Positions 1-8,925 of a stretch of 23,150 nt of DNA are shown one piece after another (position 1 is the stretch's first letter; each line of letters opens with the position of its first letter). Source of the stretch: Acanthaster planci (Eukaryota > Echinodermata > Asteroidea > Valvatida > Acanthasteridae); NCBI RefSeq assembly GCF_001949145.1, contig NW_019091385.1, positions 3,328,059 through 3,351,208 on the forward strand, in the 5' to 3' direction. The position numbers and the translations under genes are program-made. Under the pieces are notes generated by a model. The model did no database searches. It had not been told where the DNA came from and worked only from the letters and a program-made list of their open reading frames with translations.

Positions 1-97
1 GTTAACTTCACTTTCAATTCAAGATGGCCGACACATGAATACAGTGTATTAGCTGTCACCTTGTTTGTTTCCACTCACCCTGCCTTTGTGCCCCCAG

Positions 98-304
98 GTG
101 GCTACGACGGGAGCCAATACATGAACACAGTAGAGTGTCTGGACCCCACTACGCGACGCTGGCACCGTGTAGCCTCCATGCTCCACATCCGACGCTACCA
201 CTCCGTGGTAGCTCATAACCGGCAGCTCTACGCTGTTGGGGGATATGACAGCTCCACTGTGCTGGACTCAGTGGAGACCTACGACCCACGAACAAACCGA
301 TGGT
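98..304 (+). CDS. Kelch-like protein, internal exon with two kelch blades
   Basis: This is an internal coding exon of a kelch-repeat protein. It is preceded by a pyrimidine-rich tract ending in CCCCCAG and followed by a perfect GTAAGT donor. It opens with the last two bases of a split glycine codon and ends with one base of a Trp codon. The 68 complete residues carry two kelch signatures: GGYDGSQYMNTVE with a closing RRW, then LYAVGGYDSSTVLDSVETYD with NRW. The GG pair, the Tyr six to eight residues before a Trp, and the Trp are the usual marks of a four-stranded propeller blade. Most proteins with this arrangement are BTB-kelch substrate adaptors of Cullin-3 ubiquitin ligases, but the BTB part would lie off the left edge. 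The family is clear; the exact orthologue is not, and KLHL8, KLHL17, KLHL20 and KEAP1 all show similar wording. Confidence 0.88.
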
Positions 305-872
305 GTAAGTCCAACCGAAATTCTGCAAAACGTAATCGCATGTTTTTCTGTCTGTGGCTTACAGGGTTCATAACGGTGTACTCTTAAGTTATCACTTTGA
401 GAACAATAGAAAATGCAACACTTGTAGTCCTTTCTGAGCTACTTTGGCATACATGTATATATTTCATTCACCTTGTTTCCTGGACTTTTTAGACTTACAC
501 CAGCAAATGACAAATGTCTTGCCCTGCAAATTGGCAGGGCACACTAGAGGATGGACTGACACTTTGATAAGCTGGAAAGTTTGATTCAATCCAAAATGCT
601 GAGAGTTTGTCAAATTCCTATTCACATTATTCCAGAAATATTAGCGCAATTGTTGCCAGAAACAGTGAGGAACTCCCTTTTTTTAAATTGAACAGTTATC
701 CAGTGCACTGCCTTGACTAACTTCATGTCACTGCATCTGCAATTAATGTAAAAGGATGATCGGCTACTTGTCAGTGTCTGTGTAATACAGAAGTGAATGT
801 GCATGAGGATGAGTGAGAACTTGTAGGTACTGAAGTCACTGCTGTAAATCAAACTTTGTCTGACTTTGCCAG

Positions 873-1009
873 GGAGAGTCGGTAGCCTGGAGACCAAACG
901 TCGGCACATAGGTGTCGCAGCATTGGGTGATTACTTGTACGCAGTCGGAGGAAGTGATGGGACGTCGTACCTGAACAGCATAGAGAAGTACGACCCCAGG
1001 TTAAATCAG
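873..1009 (+). CDS. Kelch-like protein, internal exon, one blade
   Basis: This is the second coding exon visible in the kelch gene. The acceptor is TTTGCCAG and the donor is GTATGT. The first two bases complete the Trp codon begun at 304, so the join reads NRW-W-RVGSL. That places Val three residues after the first Trp, exactly as in the blade consensus W-x-x-V-x-x-M. The exon encodes [12 protein letters not shown], then [21 protein letters not shown], and ends in phase 0 after NQ. It is therefore one whole blade. The preceding intron is 568 bp and the following one 257 bp. Many kelch propellers have RRHLGVAVL-type strands here, which supports a KLHL-type protein. Confidence 0.88.
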
Positions 1010-1266
1010 GTATGTCACATGGGAAAGGGGTTACTCATACGCCCCCTGCACGTTCCAGAGTTCATGTGCCAGATAGCCTAGCAGTCTCGGAATGTAGGGA
1101 GGGTACACCACAACGTGCATGCATGCTGTGCTCTATTTGCAAGGGGCTAAAATGTTCTGTGCCTGAGTGCTACATCACAAATAGTCCCTCCACTGTAGCT
1201 AAAAGTTGACCCCTGAATTATAGCAGTGGATTGACAGGTCCCTGTCTTCATTCCCATTTGCCGCAG

Positions 1267-1406
1267 TGGATTCCAGTGGACAGCATGCATTCCAGACGAG
1301 GGGGTGTTGGGGTGGCTGCTCTTGGAGGGAGGCTGTATGCCATGGGAGGCTATGATGGACAATCTAACCTCAACACACTGGAGAGATACTACCCAGAGGA
1401 GGACAG
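1267..1406 (+). CDS. Kelch-like protein, internal exon, one blade
   Basis: This is the third visible coding exon. It follows a TTTGCCGCAG acceptor and is followed by the donor GTACGA, which is weaker than the other donors. It begins in phase 0 directly with the blade Trp ([19 protein letters not shown]), continues through [21 protein letters not shown], and ends two bases into an Arg codon. All kelch hallmarks are present: the RR/RG turn, a YAMGG strand, and the Tyr. No stop or frameshift is seen. The reading frame stays open past the donor, so an intron-retaining transcript would add about 40 unrelated residues before a stop near 1531. The following intron is 511 bp and AT-rich. Confidence 0.87.
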
Positions 1407-1917
1407 GTACGACCAATCAAGAAAAGATAATTGTTTATTTAAAAAAATCCTGACAAAACTATTCCATAGTTGTTGTATTTTTGTGGATCTTCTCTTTTCT
1501 TTTTATTCCTCTTTTGTTTGTATTTCTGAGTGAACCGCAGAACAGGAAATTGGGCCATATTGTGACATCACAGTTGCAAACCGTTTAAAAACTAAAAAAA
1601 AAATTGAAAGAATATTACACTTTTATAAATATAAAAGCTCAAATTTATTTGATTTGTTAAGGCTGGATTTCTATTTCTAGTATGTTTAGTTTTTCACAAG
1701 AAAAGTATTTAGTGCATCAGATATTCAGGAATTTTGAAAATCAGGAAATCAAAATCTACAGCAAAAATATTGCGTTTATTATGGTTCGGCTCTCAAAATT
1801 AGACAGCATCTCACTCTTTCAAAGAGTAACAAAATGAAATGAGACTCATTTGTTTTTAAGAGCAGAGTCTTTATCATTGACCAGTCACAAACACTGTGTC
1901 CTCTGATGTCTTTCCAG

Positions 1918-2143
1918 GTGGACGTTTCTGGCTCCAATGGCGCAGTGCCGGTCTGGTCACGGCTGCGTGGTGGTCGGTGACCTCATGTACGCCGTGGGAG
2001 GTCATGATGGGGTTCAATACCTGAACACCGTGGAAGTCTTCGACACACAGCTGGGCGAGTGGCACTGCCAGGGGCCCATGGGGACGTGCCGGGCCGTGGC
2101 TGGGCTGGCTGTCCTCAGTAACATCCCATGCACCAATGTCTAA
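1918..2143 (+). CDS. Kelch-like protein, last coding exon with stop
   Basis: This is the terminal coding exon. The acceptor is GTCTTTCCAG, and the first base completes the Arg codon from 1406. The translation runs WTFLAPMAQCRSGHGCVVV, LMYAVGGHDGVQYLNTVEVFD, LGEW, then GPMGTCRAVAGLAVL and a short tail SNIPCTNV before TAA at 2141-2143. The segment after LGEW matches the final beta strand that closes a kelch propeller onto the first blade. The C-terminus is therefore complete. The CRAVAGLAVL ending is reminiscent of KLHL8 (HCRAGAGVAV), but I do not assign a symbol. Joined with the three upstream exons this gives 235 residues and five blades; a sixth blade or its remaining strands must lie in exons before the window. 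Confidence 0.9.
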
Positions 2144-2193
2144 CCCAGGAACTAGGGTCTTCGTTCAGCAGGATCCACCTGGGCTGTCGTGCA

Positions 2194-2312
2194 TTGAGCA
2201 CTGTGGAAGTCATTGATACACAGTTGACACTGTGGAGGTACTTTAAGGAGCAGTGAGGACAAGTTGGTTCACAGGCTAGGAAGGCTTGCTGTCCTCAGAA
2301 ATATTCCTTATG
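2194..2312 (+). repeat. Decayed duplicate of the last kelch exon tail, copy 1
   Basis: Bases 2194-2226 align without gaps to 2021-2053 of the kelch exon, with 26 of 33 identical. Read in the same frame they encode LSTVEVIDTQL against LNTVEVFDTQL. Four of the seven differences are synonymous and N to S gives a common kelch residue. A Trp follows in the same place in both. The frame then reaches TGA about nine residues after the Trp. Similarity resumes at GAGGAC (2255) and at GCTGTCCTCAG (2288-2298), which matches the exon at 2108-2118. I read this as a pseudogenised tandem copy; an alternative terminal exon is less likely. Confidence 0.6.
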
Positions 2313-2464
2313 CTATGAACTTTTTCAGGTCTTTGGGCCTACATACCTTGTCAAAGAGGACCTCATCAGACGGTGTGGCGTTATGCTTTGTAAAATTCTG
2401 AGGACGTGTTTCTCGCACTGCTGAGAATCCATAGTGATGTGTTGCATTTCACTGTATCAAATTC

Positions 2465-2575
2465 GGCTGGTGGAATTCATATGCAGTACATTTTGTGACT
2501 GTATTTGTTGGAGGCTTATGAGGACATGAAGAGCCATGGTCAAGCTCACTGTCCTCAAAGCATTTCATGAACAAC
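2465..2575 (+). repeat. More decayed duplicate of the exon tail, copy 2
   Basis: This segment resembles copy 1 at a nearly constant offset of 265-267 bases. Shared blocks are TGGAA-TCAT (2471), CTGT (2500), GGAG (2511), TGAGGACA (2519-2526) and TGTCCTCA (2550-2557). The order and spacing of the blocks are the evidence. A third, weaker echo with GAGGAC (2637-2642) and GTCCTC (2664-2669) follows. No coding potential remains. Confidence 0.4.
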
Positions 2576-4075
2576 CAATCAGCCAGCTTCCGACTATCTT
2601 GTCAAGTGTGATGTATGAGAGACGTGTTAGACATGTGAGGACTTGCCTTTGCTAGTCCTTACTGTCCTCTAAAAAAATCCTGTCTGGTCAGTGGCTTTTG
2701 GCCACTCCAAAGCTGACCTTACAGCATAGTGTGCTTTCATCTGATTTATTCCAGACTTCAGAGAGCCCAAGTCCTTTCTTGCATGACTTGTGGAGCCAAC
2801 ACGGGCAAGTTCATTTGTGATGCCCAAATCCCCACGACAATTGGCACGCATGTGCTCTTCCTAATCTGCAGCAGGGGACAACGTCGACTGATCAGTAATG
2901 ATGTAATCCAGTGTGCCACATGACTGAACCTTTTAAAGTTTTGGCAAGACCTGTAAGACAGCTATGCCAGGCTGGACCTGAACCATAGACTTTCTGTTTG
3001 CCGACCAGGTGTTCTAGATTCATGTAAACATGACATAACATTTTCCTTAGGGTTAGCTACAAGTCCTCATTGTATACCTGCTGTATGTAAGAAATGCCAA
3101 GTGCTATTTTCTGTTACATGTACGATACACCAATCTATTTTTGTGAAGACTTATCAACTCAGGACTATGAGCTATCATTTTTATCAACTCACGATGAAAC
3201 CACCTATAACAGTGTTTGTTGTAAACCATCAGCAATAACTTCATTTACATTTAATCAAAAGCTCTTCACAAAACTGGTTAGCCATGTCTTTAATACTCAG
3301 AGGTTGTGATGGCTGGGGCTGTGGTTTTCATCATAAACTAGCTATTGTGACAAGATATGACTATCCACATCCACAGGAGAAGAGAACTTTGCACAAGGAC
3401 AGCCTCTTAGAAAAAATGTGCCACTGGCAAATCTGCATCAAAAGAGGGCAGTGTTTATGTGGCGTATACAGAGCTGTTTATCAAGACATTTGTGACATGA
3501 GTGTCTCGATTGTTGGATTCAAAATGGTGGATTATGCATCAGTGCACATGGACAGTTAGCACACAATAGCTGCATACTGTATTGCACACAATACGTTGGT
3601 GCTACTCTGTCTATACACACCTCTGGGTGTATATGTTCAAAGCAGCAGTTCCTGGATCTGCTAGCCTCACACATTGATTCATCAACAGCAGAGGGCGCTT
3701 TGGCCAAACCCCCAAAGTTTGAAAAGATGTCTTGTGATTCACTGGTGCTTCAAATGAGTGGTTATATATTTATACAAGTACATGTAAATGATTGTGCATA
3801 GTAGAGCTGTATTTAGACATACCATCAAACATTTTTGCACGTGAAAAACAGCATTGGATTTCAACAGACAGCAGTATGTTTATGTCTTTTATATGTTGGC
3901 TTGCCACATGCAGAGTGAAAAGTCTAAATATCAGATTTGTTCAGAAGAACAAAACAGTTTTTTGTTTGCATGAAACTCAGAAAAGATATCATTTGTATGG
4001 TCTGCAAATCATGAGGGCAAAATGGCATTTACTTTTTACCTTTATTTTGTGAAATAAATTTTATATGCCATTAAG

Positions 4076-4939
4076 TCTTTCAGTTACGTTCAAGAGCGAC
4101 TTCCTGATTCCTCACATCAGTTTGGATTTTTCTTTTGTAATACTATGTTAGGATCATGGTTTCCTTGGGCCATGAAAACACTGTAACAGCCGTTGATATG
4201 TTGCATTTGGTTAAGACATCCAACTTGTAGTTTAAAGGGATGTCATAGGAACTTTTAAAATGACAGCGTTAAATGTGGCTTGTTTTGCTGATGGCATTCT
4301 ATTTTATCCTGCATTGTCTAACATACTTCGCCCAATAAATTAATTGAAACATAAAGAAGCACATTTACTTGCAGCAAAGGCCATGTTCTTTCTGATTGGT
4401 GTAGCGTTCCTTAAAATTGGTGAACAAAGGACTAGGTGACAAAGACAATGGGTGGTATTGTGTGTATCAGTAGTCCGGTACAATACGGTATTAGTACTAT
4501 TCTATGCTCTTTCAAATTATTGCCAACACTCCACATAATGGCAAAACACCCAACCTTTGCAGAAGAAGCAATTTGTTTTTCCCAAGTCACTGTGCTCAGT
4601 TTTATTAAATGACTCATTATATTCATGTTCACAACAGAATGTTCGTTTTCGTTCTTTTTCCTTTGAAACTTTGCTATAAGCTGATTCAGGAAGGGCCTTG
4701 AGGTGCATATTAGTTATTGCATAATATTGTCTATAGACTGAAACATCCCTGGGCCTTTATCAAATTAATAATTAATAAAAAGGTGAAATTTTCAGCTTTG
4801 GTCGTGGTTACCTTCTACCTTTTTAGCATGGTGTTTTTATGTATCTAAATATTCTTTTACTTATTACATTATTTGCATCAAAGTAAAATTTCATTGTTTT
4901 TTCATCATTTCCTTTTAATGAGGGTGATGTTTACGGAGC
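4076..4939. other. AT-rich intergenic stretch, no gene seen
   Basis: This stretch is AT-rich. It holds two further AATAAA signals at 4334-4339 and 4774-4779 on the + strand, which could serve as distal polyadenylation sites for the kelch gene. A TTAATAATTAATAA low-complexity patch lies at about 4766-4780. The short minus-strand ORFs here have no family features and overlap each other in different frames, as random ORFs do. Confidence 0.4.
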
Positions 4940-5239
4940 TTGCTGACGCAAAACCTTTTCACTGATTTTTCTAAACTACGTCTTACTGCTATTTTGGTCA
5001 AAATGCAAGGACATACGCTACGGAATAGTGTGGATACCAGACCCGATGATTGTGACTACTATATGAATCAAGGGTACGGCATCATCCAATCTCCACGTGA
5101 CCAAGACATAACACTGAAATCGAAGTTCGCCTTGGCCGAAATCAATGCTTGGCGAAATGCAGACTATAATGCCCGCGTCGTCGACGTCATACAAGATACA
5201 CCACTTGTAATGAAATGTAAAACGCCTCTCAACTTGTGA
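4940..5239 (+). CDS. Uncertain open segment, possible cystatin-like exon
   Basis: An open frame of 99 codons ends at TGA (5237-5239); the first ATG is at 5002, giving 78 residues. Local composition is more GC-rich than the flanks. The part SKFALAEINAWRN followed by ADYNARVVDVI recalls the alpha helix and second strand of cystatins, where the pattern is FAVxEYN, a short turn, then a strand ending near QVVAG. No QxVxG motif is present (QDTPLVMK stands there), and no signal peptide is visible. GTAATG at about 5206 could be a splice donor close to where vertebrate cystatin genes carry an intron. I did not recognise a full domain, so this could equally be a decayed fragment or chance. Confidence 0.2.
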   Translation: MLTQNLFTDFSKLRLTAILVKMQGHTLRNSVDTRPDDCDYYMNQGYGIIQSPRDQDITLKSKFALAEINAWRNADYNARVVDVIQDTPLVMKCKTPLNL

Positions 5240-6793
5240 CCCCTGACCCTGGCATCATATCTATTTATATCAAGTGTCGTCAGGGAATCTTTGGGCAGGG
5301 AACCAGACTAACCATGGAACAACTCATTCAGTCAATCGTTTTGTATTACGATGGAGCCAAATTGTACACATTAATTTGTTCGAGTTGATAAATGTATGGT
5401 TGAGTTACAAATTGAGCCTGTACGAAGGAAACACGAATTCGTCATAATTAAGCATTCTGAACCTGATCATCAGTATTCAAAATATTGAAAGTATTTTGCG
5501 AGTTAAATTGTCATTTCACAGTGGATCGGGTGGTTTTGTTTTTTGTTCGTTTTTTTCGTTGTTTGTAGCAGCAGTCTAACGTCCGATCCGTTGATTAAAC
5601 ATCTGATTCTTGTTCAGTTACACCTTTGCAATTAAGCACCAGGAAATATGATGTCACAAAAATATGGCCTTCGTAAATCAAAGTTTTCTTCCTCCATGGT
5701 ACGGTTTAGTCTTAAACAAATTGTACCTGGATACCTGATTAAATCAAGTGTGGGAACATGTAATCGCATGGTGCATTTTTTATTAAGCTTCTGGACATAA
5801 TTGAAAGTAGGTCTTAAAACCAGAACCGGATATACCCATTTTTTTCTAAAATCCGCCATGTTCACTTGTCTGCACTTGTAGAGAGGAAGCCATGGGTTCG
5901 AACCCCACTCGAACAAGCTTGTGATTTATTGCAACTCTCGGGCCACACTGAGAAAACGGTGCGAATTATATACGTCTATACAAGGGCAAAACCTTGTTTA
6001 AAGAAAGACCCCATTCGTTCAGTGTGAACTATGTATCTGTACCATATGTGTTTATGTCCTGTGTATACATAAATAGACTGATACTGGGAAAAGTCGATGA
6101 CTTCTGTGTCCAGAAGTACTATGTGAATTGTATGGTTTCACTAGAACTGCATGGTTTTGTCCCATCAAGCAAGTTTGACGACGCCCCGAGAAACTTGTAC
6201 ACAATACTGACGACAGGAATTTTGTAGAGGCGGACTTTTCTTCAGAAAGCCGACGTTCTTATTTCAGGTGGTCGACCTCGCACTGCACATCTAATTCAAA
6301 ATAATTCCAGTCTACTGATGTACAGCTGCAGAATTATTTATTATATTTATCGCGTTCACAGTAGTGCTTTCATTTTTATCCTTTTATGTCACTAAACGCA
6401 ACGGTGAACTTCAGATGCATCAAACAAATCGATATTGGTTGATTGAATTGGTAATAAAGAAAGCTATGCCTCTTTCACTTTTGTCCTGTTTAGTTTCAAT
6501 TCTGCCTTTAACATCGTGTGCTGTGCTTCACTAAATGATTAATCTTTTATATTTTTAATTGAACATTTTGTACAATGACTGTGACAAGTATTTCATTAGG
6601 TTGGGATGTTTTCAAAAGCAAAAGATTTTAAATTTCTGTAATCATTTTTAATGAGCGAAAACTCTCACCTTTACCCCTTTTTCCATACTAGGTCTCAAAT
6701 TGGGTTTTTAGATAAAGATTGTCATTTGTTTTGTCTGCTGTTTGAGGAGAGTGAATACTTTGATATTTGTTTTTATTTTTTTTTATTTGTGGG
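5240..6793. other. Intergenic, no gene seen
   Basis: No coding segment here has recognisable features. The stretch contains a self-complementary tRNA T-arm-like patch at 5892-5908 (listed separately) and otherwise ordinary AT-rich sequence. The 77-codon plus-strand ORF ending at 6225 starts at a non-ATG codon and has no motif. Confidence 0.4.
5892..5908 (+). repeat. tRNA T-arm / B-box-like patch, possible SINE remnant
   Basis: The bases ATGGGTTCGAACCCCAC contain TTCGAAC in a TGGG/CCCA stem, the form of a tRNA T-loop and of a Pol III B box. The core is palindromic, so the strand is ambiguous. No complete cloverleaf can be drawn on either strand: on + there is no acceptor or D arm, and on - there is only a loose A-box-like TGGCCCGAGAG at about 5941-5951. 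It could be a tRNA-derived SINE relic or coincidence. Confidence 0.2.
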
Positions 6794-6847
6794 GTTTGTT
6801 TGTTTGTTTGTTTGTTTGTTGGGGTGTTGGGGTGTTTGTTTGTTTGT

Positions 6848-6913
<66 letters not shown>

Positions 6914-6936
6914 TCTTGCTTGCTTGCTTGCTTGCT
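6794..6936 (+). repeat. Compound tetranucleotide microsatellite (GTTT)n-(GCTT)n
   Basis: About seven GTTT units (6794-6820) are followed by a GGGGTGTTGGGGTG interruption, four more GTTT units, and then about 21 GCTT units to 6936 with one TTTC variant near 6911-6914. All frames are open across it because the unit contains no stop codon. The apparent LLAC-repeat proteins on this strand are artefacts of the repeat. Confidence 0.95.
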
Positions 6937-6985
6937 AATGGCTCTCCTTTATTTTTGCTATTTGAGGGTGTTTTCGTATGATTTC

Positions 6986-7058
6986 TTTTTTACCATTCAT
7001 TCTGTGAGTGATATACCCGATAACACTCGCTCCGAGCAAGCTGCAGCATATCCCTGGC
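6986..7058 (-). repeat. A-tailed dispersed repeat, left inverted copy
   Basis: This 73-base segment is the reverse complement of 10228-10300 with only two mismatches (71/73) and no gaps. Read on the minus strand it begins GCCAGGGATATGCTGCAG, contains GCTCGGAGCGAGTG and ends GAATGAATGGTAAAAAA. Similarity stops abruptly at both ends. The terminal A6 on the same side in both copies suggests the 3' tail of a retroposon (SINE or LINE). The family was not recognised. Confidence 0.7.
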
Positions 7059-8744
7059 GACGAGTGAATCTCCTCGTTTTCAGAACTTGTTTCTGGTCTT
7101 ATGATGATACAGAGTACCGATACAACATTATTTAATTGCAAGATGTCTAAGGAGATTTTTTCCAGCCAAAATGCTTTCTTTGGTAACATCATTACTAAAT
7201 CGCTATTATACCCAAAGTCCAATCTGTTTCGTTTCCCGCACGTGATCGCCGTAATGACGCATATCAGTCTGGAACCCGTTACATCATCGTGCGTAGCCCA
7301 TTGAACCATTTTACTTCCTCTTCGTCCTTTTTCACCCGTGTCTGATACGTGCATAACCATACTATAGCATCATTAGCCATGCGCGGCTCTACCTCGCCGT
7401 ATCCATAGTAACCTTGTTCCACAGATGTCTGCGTATTCATTTCTGCTCATGCGATATCCTGCGCCCCTCAGTCTTCGCTGCTCGTGTTTGCCCCGTGTGT
7501 GAGCGTGTTTGCCATAAGCAGAACAGCGCAGAGAGGACGAGTGCACTAAATTAGAAGAGATGCGATCGTTTCGCATTGGGAAATCACGTGCATGCTGCCA
7601 AGCGCATGAGAACTGGAATGAAGACTGAGGTGTGGAGGACTCTCTTCCCTCTGCTTCGAGGTAAGACGGTGTGGGTTTTGTCGTCTGAACAAACATTAAA
7701 CTCACGTCTGATATGATGCCTTTTTAGCCTTTTCTGTGCTTCGGCTGTATAAGATCGTCCTCAAAGGTCACCCAGGTAGCCAACAAAGATGAAATGTTGA
7801 ATACCAGAGACACTCAAATCTTCATGAGCGCACCGTTTTTGATACAAGGAATAATACCGGTAGTTTGACATTATCTGGATTCACCAGTCTGATAGATAAC
7901 TCTACAATAAACTGTAGGTTTCTCGGATCTCCGACTTGAGTTTGGGCACAAGTGAGCGCCCTTTGATCACCGCCATTTTGATACTGGCTTCCTGCCATTA
8001 ACTGCTGGGATATCATCTTTACAGTTTACTGAGGAACGCTAAATGGACGCCGCCAACACCTGGCCTAATTGCCTACGGTGAAAGGGTCCATTATCAACGA
8101 CAGCGCACCGTCGCGATGTGACGCCCAAAGCGCGCAGCTATTTGTTGTCGCTTTGCGACGAGGAATTTTGAACAGGTGGTATCAGCGTTGCTGCGACCCT
8201 ATTCAATGATCTCCAGCCAGTCCTTTTCAGTGGAAAAATCCATTGCTGTTAATTGTTCCCCACACGACATTTGGAATTTCAAGCCAGGAAAGAAGACGAA
8301 TCTTGACACAGTTCCAGTGTAGCCTCTTGCAAGTTTTATCTTGGAATTCTGTCAGCGCTGGCATGGTGTGAGGTTCAGAGATTGGCCGATAAGGCTGAGT
8401 GTAAGGACGGTGCTTCGGGGTGAAGAGAGGCCGAGATTGTGCCCCGCTCGGCACTCCATCATCTGACCAGATAAGACAAGCATTGCAACCGTCCAAGCAG
8501 CTCGAGTTGTCCCAACTGGTTACAGGGGAGGTAATTTGCATTTCTCACTCTGTGGACATTTTCATGCAACGGGCTACTTGGGTAAGTACCACATACCAGT
8601 CATATTAACATTAAATCCATTTTTGTTTGTCTGTGAAATGAGGTACACTTCTTAACCCTAACAGACGATAAACGGAATTCTACACTATAAAAAGGCGACA
8701 AGTTGTTACCTAAGCAAGTCCGCGCACATGACTTGATATTTTGA
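7059..8744. other. CpG-containing region, no confident gene
   Basis: Compared with its flanks this region holds more CpG dinucleotides, notably about 7380-7660 and 8030-8170. Two donor-like sites occur on +: GAG-GTAAGA at about 7660 and TTGG-GTAAGT at 8582. The latter closes an open frame of about 54 codons beginning at a GTG at 8420. Overlapping minus-strand ORFs of 104-141 codons have no recognisable motif. Unrecognised first exons are possible, but none is supported. Confidence 0.25.
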
Positions 8745-8925
8745 TTTGATTTGTTTTGATTTATTCGCCTTTTCACAATATAAAAAACCTATATAGAGAC
8801 AAGCGTGAAACAATGAAACTAGCATCAAACATACGTGCAAGAAAACCAAATCAGTGAAAAAAAACAAGTAAATATTGCAAAAAGGTTTCAAAACATTAAT
8901 TCCATCGATGTCCAAAGCAACCACT
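8745..8925 (-). mobile_element. Possible LINE 3' end (non-LTR retrotransposon tail)
   Basis: Read on the minus strand this segment has a pyrimidine-rich 3'-UTR character, then GAAAAGGCGAATAAATC followed by short imperfect AAATC/CAAAA repeats. An AATAAA-like word running into a short tandem tail is usual for the 3' ends of CR1/L2-type and related elements in invertebrates. No reverse-transcriptase sequence is seen upstream, so if real the copy is strongly 5'-truncated. A decayed gene 3' end would look similar. Confidence 0.3.

Larger units (their letters stand above)
2144..4075 (+). other. Probable 3' UTR of the kelch-like gene
   Basis: After the kelch stop codon there is no convincing coding sequence for about 1.9 kb. 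The first canonical AATAAA I find on the + strand is at 4053-4058. Further ones lie at 4334-4339 and 4774-4779, so alternative ends are possible. The first 550 bases hold decayed copies of the coding exon's tail and three TGAGGACA/TGTCCTCA inverted pairs, described separately. The rest is moderately AT-rich with a few short accidental ORFs. An intergenic region beginning earlier is equally possible, since no transcript evidence is available here. Confidence 0.5.

Noticed and set aside
6651-7135. Overlapping ORFs encoding long LLAC repeats
   Set aside because: They are translations of the GCTT microsatellite in several frames; the repeat simply lacks stop codons.
6935-7360. 141-codon minus-strand ORF
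   Set aside because: It runs through the dispersed A-tailed repeat in antisense and has no motif; the open frame is best explained by chance.
7373-7705. 110-codon minus-strand ORF in a CpG-rich patch
   Set aside because: Low stop frequency is expected in GC-rich DNA, and there is no domain, splice context or start context to support it.
8227-8541. 104-codon minus-strand ORF starting with ATG
   Set aside because: No recognisable domain, and it overlaps a competing plus-strand frame with a better splice donor; neither could be supported.
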